The notes under the pieces were generated by a model. That model did no database searches and was not told where the DNA came from. It saw nothing but the letters and a program-made list of their open reading frames with translations. Positions 25,519-34,328 of a stretch of 64,000 bases of DNA are shown piece by piece. Position 1 is the first letter of the stretch. Every line of letters begins with the position of its first letter. Made by a program: the position numbers and the translations under genes. The stretch lies in assembly GCA_003457135.1 (NCBI GenBank), contig DMSQ01000059.1, positions 23,922 through 87,921 on the forward strand, in the 5' to 3' direction. Origin of the DNA: Prolixibacteraceae bacterium (GTDB lineage: Bacteria > Bacteroidota > Bacteroidia > Bacteroidales > Prolixibacteraceae).

Positions 25519-26286
25519 TTACATATCCAGCCATTCTTTGAATGCCGGAACTTTATCGCGGCTGACGATGATATTCTCCTCTCCGGGCTTTTTCAGCTTG
25601 ATTTTCAGCCGGCTGTTGGAGTAAACAACAATGTCGGCAATGGACAGATTACTCAGCATATATTTCCGGTTAATCCTGAAAAACCTGCGTTCGTCAACCA
25701 TTTCTGAAACACGGTCGAGCGAATAATCAACCAGGTAGGTTCTGAAATCGGCAGTGCACAGGTACGTGGCTTTTTCGAGACTGTAAAAAAAGAGGATTTC
25801 CTCCACCGGAACCGATTTCAGGTGCTCGCCAACTTTAATCACAAAGCGGGTTTTATACTGTTTTCGCAGCATCTCCTGAACTTTATTCAACAATTCAATA
25901 GTAACTGCCTGAACAGGTTGAACTCTCTTCTCCTGATTTTTAAATTTTAAAAGGGCGGTTTCCAGTTCATCGAACGAAATGGGTTTCAGTAAATAATCAA
26001 TACTGTTTACTTTAAAGGCTTTGATCGCATATTCTTCGTAAGCGGTAGTAAAAATTACGGGGCATGGAACCTGTACCTGTTCAAAAATGCCAAAACTTAA
26101 GCCATCGGAAAGTTGTATATCCATGAAAACCAGATCGGGCGCCTGATTTTGCTGAAACCATTCGACCGTGCGACCAACCGAATCGAGTGTTGCAAGAACC
26201 GTGATACGTGGGTCAAACTTCAGGATCAGTTTCCGGAGCCATTCCGATGCTGCTTTTTCGTCTTCAATGATGAGTACTTGATACAT
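25519..26286 (-). CDS. LytTR family response regulator
   Basis: 255 residues. An N-terminal receiver domain contains the acidic pair at EDEKAASEW, the phosphoacceptor aspartate in LVFMDIQLSDG, the switch threonine in IFTTAYEEYA and the lysine in DYLLKPISFDE. A C-terminal LytTR DNA-binding domain runs from about residue 145 (FVIKVGEHLKSVPVEEILFF to FFRINRKYMLS). Family members bind direct repeats upstream of target promoters. The gene starts 4 nt after the histidine kinase stop, so the two form a two-component pair. Targets are unknown; the neighbouring TPR and TonB genes are on the same strand. Confidence 0.93.
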   Translation of the reverse strand: MYQVLIIEDEKAASEWLRKLILKFDPRITVLATLDSVGRTVEWFQQNQAPDLVFMDIQLSDGLSFGIFEQVQVPCPVIFTTAYEEYAIKAFKVNSIDYLLKPISFDELETALLKFKNQEKRVQPVQAVTIELLNKVQEMLRKQYKTRFVIKVGEHLKSVPVEEILFFYSLEKATYLCTADFRTYLVDYSLDRVSEMVDERRFFRINRKYMLSNLSIADIVVYSNSRLKIKLKKPGEENIIVSRDKVPAFKEWLDM

Positions 26287-26290
26287 AGAT

Positions 26291-27334
26291 TCAATCGGTT
26301 AAAAGTGGTATGCTTACGTGGTATTTTTCCAAATTTTCAAAGATGACCACTTTCTTATTTGTGAAAAATTCATATCGTTCCCTGATGTTCTGAATTCCAG
26401 TTCCACTACCTTCCGATCCCGTCTTTTTTTGAAGCTGGTTTTCAACGATAAGGCACTGGTCGTCGGTAGTGTAAATCTTGAGATGTAAAGGTTTTCGATC
26501 AGAAATTTCGTTGTGTTTGATTGCATTTTCGACCAGCATTTGTACTGATAAAGGTATGACTTTGAAATTTTGAGGATTAACGTAAATCTCAACATCCAAA
26601 TTGGTTTCAAACCTGATTTTCTGCAAAAACACATACGATTCAACAAATTTCAGTTCCGAAGCAAGATCAACCAGTTCGTGATCTTTCTGGTCAAGTACAT
26701 AGCGGTACACATCCGAAAACTTCTTCACAAAATCAATCGCCTTATCCGGATTAGTACTGATCAGCGAAGTCAGAGAATTCAGGTTGTTGAATAGAAAATG
26801 AGGATTCACCTGACTTTTCAAAGTTTCATATTGAAGGGCCAGTTGTTCACGTTTGAGTTTCTCCTGTTGAACAGCGGCCTCTTTCCAATTTTTAAAAAAC
26901 AGCACCGCATTCGAAATCAACGAGCCTGCAAAAACAAAAATCAAGGCAACCTTTGTCATGAAAGAGCCTGTTTCAAGAAAATAGCCTGAAGTGATTTGCT
27001 GTTTGTATAATAAACTGTTCAGCAAAATGGCGGCAACTATCAGAATCATTGATAAACCAATCGTGATGAGAAATTGCACAATCAGACGTTTTAGTGGGAA
27101 CCGCAACCAGGGGAGTTTTCGGTCGAGAATATTAACCATGAAGGTAAGTCCCAGTGCAAACGAGCCACCTACAAGTACTGAATTGATGGAACCATACAGA
27201 AACATCTGTCCGGTAAGTTTCTCACCTTTGAGCACAACCAGCATGGTCAGGTTCCCCATTGCGATTAGTACAAGGATAAAAGCCGGAACTTGCCAGATCA
27301 GTTTTTTAAGTTGGATTTGTTGGTCAGAGATCAT
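26291..27334 (-). CDS. Membrane sensor histidine kinase, LytS/YpdA type
   Basis: 347 residues from the ATG at 27334; an upstream TTG frame is less likely. Four to five hydrophobic helices in the first 150 residues are followed by a coiled linker. The His_kinase domain has the phosphoacceptor in QVNPHFLFNNLNSL and an ATP-binding part with MLVENAIKHNE and GSGTGIQNIRERYEF. The protein senses an unknown signal at the inner membrane and passes phosphate to the LytTR regulator encoded 4 nt downstream. Confidence 0.92.
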   Translation of the reverse strand: MISDQQIQLKKLIWQVPAFILVLIAMGNLTMLVVLKGEKLTGQMFLYGSINSVLVGGSFALGLTFMVNILDRKLPWLRFPLKRLIVQFLITIGLSMILIVAAILLNSLLYKQQITSGYFLETGSFMTKVALIFVFAGSLISNAVLFFKNWKEAAVQQEKLKREQLALQYETLKSQVNPHFLFNNLNSLTSLISTNPDKAIDFVKKFSDVYRYVLDQKDHELVDLASELKFVESYVFLQKIRFETNLDVEIYVNPQNFKVIPLSVQMLVENAIKHNEISDRKPLHLKIYTTDDQCLIVENQLQKKTGSEGSGTGIQNIRERYEFFTNKKVVIFENLEKYHVSIPLLTD

Positions 27335-27410
27335 GGTAATTTTTAGTTTTTCGAAAATACCGAATATAAAAGAAGTAGCTTTGTTTTGCAAAGAAAAGTT
27401 TAAAATAGTT

Positions 27411-27472
27411 GTTGCGGGTTTCGGGTCACGCGTTTCGAAATTTCCTTCAACTCGTATCCCGTAACCCGCAAC
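27411..27472. repeat. Spacer inverted repeat of the GTTGCGGGTT type
   Basis: Arms 27411-27425 and 27458-27472 pair over 15 nt with one mismatch. It lies between the TPR gene and the kinase gene. The CGGGTT/TTCGGG wording recurs at 49590-49620 and 55790-55815. Confidence 0.6.
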
Positions 27473-27475
27473 TTT

Positions 27476-28126
27476 TTATTTCTGCATGACCTCCTGAACT
27501 TTTTTAAATTCAGCATCATTGATCTCTTTTCCCCAGCTGGGCGAGAGCTCAGTTTTTGGTTTGAAAATCCTGAATTTTTCATCGGCGGCCTGATACAGGG
27601 GAAGTGCATTGGCAGCTCCTCCTCCATAGGCTTCAGGCATATGAAACATCATGGTAGCCCGCAGAAAATAAACTCGTGGATTATCAGGGTTCAGTTCCAG
27701 AGCTTTATCGAGCGATTTATTCATTTCGGGCATCAGTTCCATCCCACGGTTCATCGGGTCAATCGTAATTCGGGAAGGATACAGAAATCCCTGAAGCATG
27801 TGCAGCTCCGACTCATTGGGTTCGATGGCCATCGCCTGATCCAGATATTTTTGAGCCTGATCGAGGTACTGGTCTTTTTTCGCATTTTCAGGCTCCTGAA
27901 AACTGATCATGATGTAGGCATACGATGCATAATACAAAGGCAGCCATTCGGTTTTTTCGATGTTGGAAATGCGTTCAAACTGGTTGGCAATTTCAACATA
28001 TTCAGGAATGGTGGTAGCCTGAAAGAGTTTTTCAATAGATTGGGTCATGGCTTTCTGATAAGCTTCGTCTGAATATCCAATGAAGGATAACGAGCTAAAA
28101 ACAAGGTTAATAAGTAGCTTTTTCAT
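27476..28126 (-). CDS. Exported tetratricopeptide-repeat-like protein
   Basis: 216 residues. The short hydrophobic N-terminus (MKKLLINLVFSSLSFIGYS) is a signal peptide. Two to three TPR-like helical pairs follow: AQKYLDQAMAIEPNESELHM and MNKSLDKALELNPDNPRVYF show the A/L/P spacing of the motif. TPR proteins mediate protein contacts; no enzymatic motif is present. It lies between a LytS/LytTR system and the multi-hairpin repeat, downstream of the TonB receptor on the same strand. The function is unknown. Confidence 0.78.
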   Translation of the reverse strand: MKKLLINLVFSSLSFIGYSDEAYQKAMTQSIEKLFQATTIPEYVEIANQFERISNIEKTEWLPLYYASYAYIMISFQEPENAKKDQYLDQAQKYLDQAMAIEPNESELHMLQGFLYPSRITIDPMNRGMELMPEMNKSLDKALELNPDNPRVYFLRATMMFHMPEAYGGGAANALPLYQAADEKFRIFKPKTELSPSWGKEINDAEFKKVQEVMQK

Positions 28127-28160
28127 CTTGATAAAAGTTTAAAATATGAATAATTCGTTT

Positions 28161-28316
28161 AGAGTCTGTTTGAAAATTTCCCGTAGGGAAAACAGGTCGG
28201 TAGAAAATATGAATTACCGAATAAGTTTTGTCCCGTACGGGACAATAGACTGGTATTTCTTCATTAATTTTACCGACAGTTGGTTCCTAACGGAACCATA
28301 AAACAAATTTTTACTC
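28161..28316 (+). repeat. Nested multi-hairpin repeat, copy 1
   Basis: In order: hairpin A TTTCCC-GTA-GGGAAA (28177-28191); a closing stem GTCGGTA / TACCGAC (28196-28202 with 28271-28277) around hairpin B TTGTCCCGTACGGGACAA (28228-28245); and hairpin C GGTTCC-TAAC-GGAACC (28282-28297). The same order and similar spacing recur at 32121-32283. No reading frame is conserved. It lies between the TPR gene and the TonB receptor. Confidence 0.85.
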
Positions 28317-28348
28317 TTTCCTCTCTCCACTTTCCTTTTTCCTTATTT

Positions 28349-30478
28349 CTACAGCATAATTGAAACAAGTAAAATAATCTGTCGCTCAAATGGAGATTTG
28401 ATCGGAGTTGATTCATATTTCCCGGCAGCATTTGGCGTATTCGGGAAATTATAGCCGTAAACATTGTCAAAACCAGCGACATTATTGACCATTAGGTGTA
28501 CAACCGATTGTTTCCCAAATAACTCCATAATATAGGTAAGGCTTAAGCTGATATCATTATACGGCTGTGTTTTTGTATTCATGAACCCGGAAAAATTAGG
28601 GTCGTGATAGGGCCGGCTGCTGGCAAACGAATAGGTAACCGACACGTAGGTGCGCAATGGTTCAAAAAATCGTTTGTAAACCACCGATAAATTATGCTCT
28701 GACACATAGGTTGGAATGGCCGAAACCGGATAATCTTTGTAATTGCGTCTGGCATTGATCCACGAATACGAAATCCAGTAGTCGCTCAGATTAAGTGATT
28801 CCTTATCGCGCCAGAAAAGATCAATTCCTTCCGCATGGCCACTACCGGTATTGCTGTAATCGAGCGGATTAGTCGCCAGTGGTTGGTTGAATTTAACCAG
28901 GTCAGCATACTTTTTCAGATAACCTTCCACCCTGAAGGTCTTTTGTTCGGTCTGATATTGCCAGGTCATCACCGCATGGGTAGCTTTTTCAGGTTTCAAC
29001 TGTGGTGCAAACTTCAGGTAATCATTCTCCGGATTTTGGTAGAAATAGCCACCTGCCAGCGAAAACTGACTGTGATTGCCCGTTTTGTATGCTGCCGATA
29101 ATCGCGGAACAAGAGTCGTTTCACCCAATAGCGAACTGTTTTCCATTCGTGCCCCAACCCGGGTTGCGAATTTTTTTGAAAGTTTATATTCCAGTTCAGC
29201 AAACCCTGAAAGTTCGTTATTGGTAAACGGTAACCGGTAATTTCCATCCATCCGGATGTTTTGTTCGTACGAAAAATTGACCCAGTCGGCGCCAAATTTC
29301 AATTCGGTTTGTTCGTTCAAGTTGTGGATAAACTGCAGTTTGGCCTGAAACATTTTCTGGTTTGTACCAATCTGGTCATTATCCAGATCAAACTTTTGAT
29401 GATCGTAATTCCATGCCAATCCCGATTTGATCATCCATTTTTCGCTGAGCATACCGTTGTAGGTATTGTTCAGGTAAACATTGCTGCTTTTGAGCAGGAT
29501 ATCTTGTTTTATCCCGGTTTGGGTGTTCGGATAAATCATCCCGCTGGAGCTGTGGTTAAACGTTCCGAATACTTTAAACATTCCGGTCTTGCCGGTTTTT
29601 TGCCGGTACATGAGGGTTCCGTCAACACCTGCAGGACTTTTTGTCCAGTCAACCTGCTGTTTGTTGATGACGTTTGATAAACCGGAAGTTACATAATCAC
29701 CATTCAACGAAAGTGAAGCACTCTTCCAGCATTTGGTTGTTGAAGCCATTACACCCACGGTCATAATTGAAATACTGGATTTATCTTCAGTTTCCAGCGA
29801 ATTGGTTTTCATATCAACAATTGACGATAAAGCCTGACCGAATTCTGCCGAATAAGCGCCTGTGCTGAATAATGTGCCACTGAAAAGCATAGGGGAGAAA
29901 CGCCCGCGGGTAGGTATATCAGGCATTTTTGACAAGTATGGTGTTGAAACCTGCATCCCGTCAAGAAAGGATTGCGTTTCGTAACTTTCGCCACCCCGGA
30001 CAAATACGCGGCCATCTTCGCCTACCTTCTGAACGCCGGGTAAGGTCTGGAGCGCTCCAAAAATATCGCCCTGAGCGCTGGGGGTTGTAGCTACATCAAA
30101 CATCTTCAGTATAACAGCCTTCTTTTTATCACTGGCCTCAAAGGCCCCGGCATTAATCACCACTTCGTCAATCTGTTCGTCCAATTCCTCCAAAACGATG
30201 TTTAAAACTATAGTCCTGGCGCTGTCTAAATCCAGCTCTTTGAGAAATGGTTTATACCCAATAAATGTGGCTGAAAGCTGCCTGATCCCTTTTATTCCGG
30301 TTTTGAAGCTGAAATGGCCCAGGCTGTCGGCCGTTGCGCCGTCGTAGGAATCCTTTAGAAAGACATTGGTTCCGGGAAGCGGGGCATCCCGGGAATCGGT
30401 TACTTTTCCTGAAACCTGGACCTGTGCAAAAATACTGGTCCGAATCAGGAGAATTAAAATAATGAATATTGTTCTCAT
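28349..30478 (-). CDS. TonB-dependent receptor
   Basis: 709 residues. Signal peptide to about SIFAQ, then a carboxypeptidase-regulatory-like domain (VSGKVTDSRDAPLPGTNVFL), a plug domain (GDIFGALQTLPGVQKVGEDG, RVFVRGGESYETQSFLDGM) and a 22-strand beta-barrel ending in an aromatic-rich tail. It should take up a ligand across the outer membrane with TonB energy. It is shorter than SusC proteins (about 1000 residues) and has no SusD gene next to it, so a metal chelate, vitamin or peptide is as likely as a glycan. MgtE is transcribed ahead of it on the same strand, with a terminator-like hairpin between. Confidence 0.9.
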   Translation of the reverse strand: MRTIFIILILLIRTSIFAQVQVSGKVTDSRDAPLPGTNVFLKDSYDGATADSLGHFSFKTGIKGIRQLSATFIGYKPFLKELDLDSARTIVLNIVLEELDEQIDEVVINAGAFEASDKKKAVILKMFDVATTPSAQGDIFGALQTLPGVQKVGEDGRVFVRGGESYETQSFLDGMQVSTPYLSKMPDIPTRGRFSPMLFSGTLFSTGAYSAEFGQALSSIVDMKTNSLETEDKSSISIMTVGVMASTTKCWKSASLSLNGDYVTSGLSNVINKQQVDWTKSPAGVDGTLMYRQKTGKTGMFKVFGTFNHSSSGMIYPNTQTGIKQDILLKSSNVYLNNTYNGMLSEKWMIKSGLAWNYDHQKFDLDNDQIGTNQKMFQAKLQFIHNLNEQTELKFGADWVNFSYEQNIRMDGNYRLPFTNNELSGFAELEYKLSKKFATRVGARMENSSLLGETTLVPRLSAAYKTGNHSQFSLAGGYFYQNPENDYLKFAPQLKPEKATHAVMTWQYQTEQKTFRVEGYLKKYADLVKFNQPLATNPLDYSNTGSGHAEGIDLFWRDKESLNLSDYWISYSWINARRNYKDYPVSAIPTYVSEHNLSVVYKRFFEPLRTYVSVTYSFASSRPYHDPNFSGFMNTKTQPYNDISLSLTYIMELFGKQSVVHLMVNNVAGFDNVYGYNFPNTPNAAGKYESTPIKSPFERQIILLVSIML

Positions 30479-30527
30479 GGCTTTGAGTTTTAACTAACCT
30501 AAAGTAAAGCCAGGAACCAGTGGTAAG

Positions 30528-30549
30528 AAAAAAAAACGATCCGGATCGT
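30528..30549 (-). terminator. Likely terminator of mgtE
   Basis: The perfect 14-nt palindrome ACGATCCGGATCGT (30536-30549) is followed on the minus strand by nine T. It lies about 70 nt past the mgtE stop and 58 nt before the TonB receptor start. The stem is short (5 bp with a 4-nt loop). Confidence 0.5.
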
Positions 30550-30621
30550 CGTTTCAGGCGGATGAACCGTAAAATAGCCAGATGAAGGAATATGGGAAAA
30601 GTATAACCACCTGACTGGTTT

Positions 30622-31980
30622 TTACAAAATCTCAAAAAACATTCTCGCTACAGTCATGTAGATAATCAGTCCCAGAATGTCGTTGGTGGTGGTGATAAAC
30701 GGACCTGTTGCCACAGCCGGGTCAATTTTGAGTTTATTCAGTATCAATGGAATGACGGTTCCGAACAGCGAGGCAAAAATCATCACGATAAATAAGGTAA
30801 TGCTTACAGAATAAGTAAGTCCCATGTTGCCGTTAAAAAGGAAATTGTACAGAAAAATGAGGACAGAGAAAAGCATGGCGGTGCTAAAAGCTACCGAGAG
30901 CTCTTTAAATAATTTCCGGCCAACCGAATCAAAATTGCGGTTTCCACTGGCAATACTTTGCACGATAATCGAAGATGATTGAACGCCCACGTTCCCTGCC
31001 ATAGCGGCAATAAGCGGAATAAAAAAGGCCATGGCCGGTATCTGTGCCAGTTGCGACGAATTTGAGCCAAGCACCCCGGCTCCCACAATTCCCCCGCACA
31101 TACCAATAAATAACCACGGAATACGTGTCCAGGCGCGCTGAAACACATTATCGCCGGCATCCACATCGCCCGAAATACCCGAAGCCATCTGGTAATCTTT
31201 GTCGGCTTCTTCGCGGATGATGTCCACCACGTCATCAATCGTAATCCGCCCTTTTAACCGGCCAATCTGATCAACGACCGGGAGCGCCACCAAATCGTAT
31301 TTTTCCATGATCTGGGCAACCTCTTCCTGGCTGGCATCGGTCCGGACAAAATGCGCATCTTCGGTTACCAGGCTTTTGATGGGCGTATGCGTGGGTTTCA
31401 TAATCAGCTTTTTCAACGAAAGCACACCCTTCAGGAAGTGTTTGTCATCAACCACATACACATAGTAAATCTCATCAATATCTTCGGCCTGAATACTTAT
31501 TTCCTTCAGGCAGGTTTGCACGGTCCAGTTTTCGTTTACCGCCACCAATTCTGTGGCCATAATCCCCCCGGCGGTATCCTCGTCGTATTCCAACAAGTCG
31601 GCAATGTCGCCGGCCTGTTCCTTATCTTCCATTTGCTGCAAAACCTCGTCCTGCAAGTCGTCATCGAGTTCGGCCATTACGTCGGCCGCGTCGTCCGATT
31701 CCAAATACTCGATGAACCGGTGGGCAATGGTATCCGAAGGTAAAAGTTTCAGATAGCTGTTCCAGTCATTCTCCGGAATCTCGACCAAGACATCGGCTGC
31801 CAACTCGCCATCGAGCAGTAAAAAGAGGTATTGCGCTTCATCCAGATCAAGTTGTTCCATGATCTCGGCAATATCGGCCGGATGCAGTGAGCCGATAGCC
31901 TGAATAATTTCCGGATCAGCTTTTTGAGCGATCAACAGGGTCAAATGCTCAATAAATTCCTTGTTCAGTTCGATTTTCAT
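30622..31980 (-). CDS. mgtE: Magnesium transporter MgtE
   Basis: 452 residues, the normal family length. A helical N-domain (IGSLHPADIAEIMEQLDLDE) is followed by two CBS domains (about 135-255) and a five-helix C-terminal membrane domain with AMAGNVGVQSSSI and the terminal PFITTTNDILGLI that lines the Mg2+ pore. The cytosolic acidic domains sense Mg2+ and close the channel. It has its own promoter at 32009-32016. Multi-hairpin repeat copy 2 lies upstream of that promoter. Confidence 0.94.
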   Translation of the reverse strand: MKIELNKEFIEHLTLLIAQKADPEIIQAIGSLHPADIAEIMEQLDLDEAQYLFLLLDGELAADVLVEIPENDWNSYLKLLPSDTIAHRFIEYLESDDAADVMAELDDDLQDEVLQQMEDKEQAGDIADLLEYDEDTAGGIMATELVAVNENWTVQTCLKEISIQAEDIDEIYYVYVVDDKHFLKGVLSLKKLIMKPTHTPIKSLVTEDAHFVRTDASQEEVAQIMEKYDLVALPVVDQIGRLKGRITIDDVVDIIREEADKDYQMASGISGDVDAGDNVFQRAWTRIPWLFIGMCGGIVGAGVLGSNSSQLAQIPAMAFFIPLIAAMAGNVGVQSSSIIVQSIASGNRNFDSVGRKLFKELSVAFSTAMLFSVLIFLYNFLFNGNMGLTYSVSITLFIVMIFASLFGTVIPLILNKLKIDPAVATGPFITTTNDILGLIIYMTVARMFFEIL

Positions 31981-32008
31981 AGCAGGTGGGCTGTGAATAT
32001 GTTTCCGT

Positions 32009-32016
32009 CAAAAGTA
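32009..32016 (-). promoter_or_regulatory. Promoter of mgtE
   Basis: TACTTTTG on the minus strand matches TAnnTTTG. It predicts a start near 32002 and a leader of about 22 nt, too short for a Mg2+ riboswitch. Confidence 0.5.
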
Positions 32017-32120
32017 AAAAGATATTCAATACAGTAATCTGCCTGAAAATTTATTACAAAGTGAAGCTCTGACTAATTTTCAGGGGCAGGAAAAATTGGT
32101 CATGTAACCTTATAGTCAAT

Positions 32121-32283
32121 AAGAAACTGTTTAAAAATTTCCCGTAGGGAAAATCTGTCGGTAGAAATGTTGAATAATAAGCAATGTATTGTCCCGTACG
32201 GGACAATAGACAAACATATTCTCATTAATTCTACTGACCTTCCGTTCCTAGCGGAACAAGAAAACTAAATTTAAACAGCCTCT
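32121..32283 (+). repeat. Nested multi-hairpin repeat, copy 2
   Basis: It has the same layout as 28161-28316: outer stem CTGTTTAAA / TTTAAACAG (32127-32135 with 32270-32278), hairpin A (32138-32152), closing stem GTCGGTA / TACTGAC with one G-U pair, hairpin B identical over 18 nt (32189-32206), and hairpin C GTTCC-TAGC-GGAAC (32244-32257). Of the gene-free stretch 31981-32513 the remainder is AT-rich with no visible gene. Confidence 0.85.
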
Positions 32284-32513
32284 AAATAAGATTGAAATTT
32301 TCAGATAATGATAATATCGGTCCAAGTCAATTGTTTTGATTATTATTATTTGTGTTTCCAAACATAATTTTGGGAAGCAACCTTTTGCTGGTTTTTGGAA
32401 TCAATAGTATATGTTAATTTTTATCCACCCTAAAAACCAAAAATATGGAACGGTCACCACCCTACAAATAATTTTGATGAATAAATACATTTCCAACAAC
32501 AAAAAACAAATCA

Positions 32514-33175
32514 ATGAAAATATGTAATGTAGACATTCTAACATTGTTTCTTTTCTTAGTTGCACAAAATCAAATTTTTGCGCAGGAAAAGAAGCAAGAA
32601 TTTATTATTAGGGCATACTAGCACATTATTCAAATATTGGTAAAATGCCAATTGGCGATTTAAGTGGATTCTATACTTATCGGGTTAACCCCGGTGTTGA
32701 AGCTATTTACATGTATTCTGTTACTACATATTTGAAATTGGGAGCAGGTATTAATTTTCAAACGGGGGAAAATATGTCATGGAAAAGAGACCTGTTGCGT
32801 TTTCACTATAGCGAGATATCGATCCCTTTACTGATGAGAGTCAGAATTTTTCGATTTTTAAACAAAACCATGAATTGTTATTCTTCGATAGGTTTATACT
32901 CAGGGAAATTGTTTAATGTAGAAGCGGAGGATACCGATAGCTTTGGCAATAGGAATGAAAGAAAACGTTTTGATTCGGATTCTTTTGAAAACTATTCGGA
33001 CGATAATTTTTTCACAGACTTGCACTTTGATTTAGGAGTTTCACATTCTATTGGGCGGATTGGTGAAATAGCAGTTACACCTTTTACCAATTATCGTCAG
33101 AATACAACATGGATGGAATTCCATAAAGAAAGGGTTCATTACGGAATAAAGATCAATTATCACTTTAGAATTTAA
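32514..33175 (+). pseudogene. Frameshifted outer-membrane beta-barrel protein
   Basis: The ATG at 32514 opens a signal peptide (LTLFLFLVAQNQIFAQ) and the frame stops at 32619-32621 after EFIIRAY. The shifted frame then runs from ILAHYSNIGKMPIGD through 33175 as a small beta-barrel of the Bacteroidota type, with alternating hydrophobic strands and the end VHYGIKINYHFRI. A single-base indel near 32612-32618 would restore about 219 codons. It is either a pseudogene or a sequencing error. The distal part alone, from 32645, lacks a signal and would not be exported. Confidence 0.75.
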
Positions 33176-33303
33176 TGTCGTTTAGTTAAGGATTTTAAAC
33201 GCTGACAGGTACTTCGGACGTTGTCAGGTTTTCCAGTAATGATAGACCTTTCAGCATCGTTAGACCTGAAAGCGTCAAAACTAAAATTACTAACTAAACG
33301 ACA
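33176..33303. mobile_element. Small element with 13-bp terminal inverted repeats
   Basis: TGTCGTTTAGTTA (33176-33188) and its exact reverse complement (33291-33303) bound 128 nt. The interior holds two further imperfect inverted repeats (ACAGGTA..., AGACCTTTCAGC / AGACCTGAAAGC). No coding frame is present. It looks like a MITE or palindromic repeat, and starts directly after the stop of the broken barrel gene. Confidence 0.5.
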
Positions 33304-33380
33304 TGAAATTACAAATTCAAGTTGCACTCCAAAGCGAAGCTCTGACTGGTTTTTTTATGGTTTTGATTCAAGTAAATTGC

Positions 33381-34178
33381 CTACAGCGACTGATCACTGC
33401 CAACTTCCTGTTCCCCAATCAACCTCACAATCATTTCAAACCCGGCAACACCCATTTGTTCCGGACGGTTATTGAAAATCGGATTTGCCTTGAGTTCATC
33501 GTTGTGAATCATGCTTCCCAATGAGTTTCGCATGGTTTTGCGCCGTTGGTTGAAAGCCATTTTCACCACACTTTTAAATAGTTTTTCGTCGCAGTCGAGG
33601 TGTTTAGTTTGGTTTCGTGTAAGCCGGATAACTCCTCCTTTTACTTTGGGTGGTGGTGTAAATTGATCCTGGTCAACCGTAAACAGGTATTCAATATCGT
33701 AATATGCCTGAAGAAATACACTTAATATTCCGTATGTTTTTGATCCGGGAGGGGCGGCCAGTCGCTCAGCAACTTCTTTCTGCAACATTCCAACTACCTC
33801 AGGAATTTGATTCCGGTATTCCAGAACTTTAAAAAATATTTGCGACGAAATGTTGTATGGAAAATTACCAATAATGGCAAAAGGCGCTTCAAAATGCTGG
33901 TGAAGGTTCATCCTCAGGAAATCATCCGAAATAATCCGGTCCTTCATTTCCGGGAAATGCTGGTTCAGATAGTCAACCGATTCGCGATCAATTTCAACCA
34001 CTGACGTTTCGTACAATTTGTTCTGAAGCAGAAACTGAGTCAGGACTCCCATCCCCGGGCCAATTTCCAATACTTGATCCACCTTGTTTGCCCGAAGGCT
34101 TTCTACAATTTTTTGAGCAGTATTTTTGTCTTTCAAAAAATGTTGCCCCAAATTCTTTTTTGCTCTTACTGTAGCCAT
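33381..34178 (-). CDS. rsmA: 16S rRNA (adenine1518/1519-N6)-dimethyltransferase
   Basis: 265 residues, normal length. The N-terminus has KKNLGQHFL. The SAM-binding motif LEIGPGMGVLT lies at 37-47, and the adenine-binding NFPY motif is at 105-108 (GNFPYNISS). The C-terminal domain contains VKMAFNQRRKTMRNSL. The enzyme dimethylates two adjacent adenosines in the helix 45 loop of 16S rRNA during 30S maturation. It is divergent from the flippase-like gene, with about 150 nt between them. Confidence 0.96.
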   Translation of the reverse strand: MATVRAKKNLGQHFLKDKNTAQKIVESLRANKVDQVLEIGPGMGVLTQFLLQNKLYETSVVEIDRESVDYLNQHFPEMKDRIISDDFLRMNLHQHFEAPFAIIGNFPYNISSQIFFKVLEYRNQIPEVVGMLQKEVAERLAAPPGSKTYGILSVFLQAYYDIEYLFTVDQDQFTPPPKVKGGVIRLTRNQTKHLDCDEKLFKSVVKMAFNQRRKTMRNSLGSMIHNDELKANPIFNNRPEQMGVAGFEMIVRLIGEQEVGSDQSL

Positions 34179-34248
34179 CTTTTATATTAAACTTTCAGCG
34201 CCCGATTTTTAAATTTCAGGAAAAACCGCCCGAATTAAAACAAATCTG

Positions 34249-34256
34249 TATTTTTG
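34249..34256 (+). promoter_or_regulatory. Promoter of the flippase-like gene
   Basis: TATTTTTG matches TAnnTTTG and is followed by CCC. It predicts a start near 34263 and a leader of about 66 nt that includes an imperfect CCTTCC.../GGAAGG hairpin at 34258-34281. Confidence 0.5.
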
Positions 34257-34328
34257 CCCTTCCGGCAAATGGCCTGGAAGGAAATTAAAAACCTCTCCGG
34301 ATTACCGGGACAAAAGTACGTTAAATTC

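Noticed and set aside
31981..32120. Mg2+-sensing riboswitch in front of mgtE
   Set aside because: The predicted leader is only about 22 nt, and no M-box-like structure is seen.
33221..33524. Short + strand frames between the small element and rsmA
   Set aside because: They overlap the inverted-repeat element and the rsmA 3' end and show no protein-like features.
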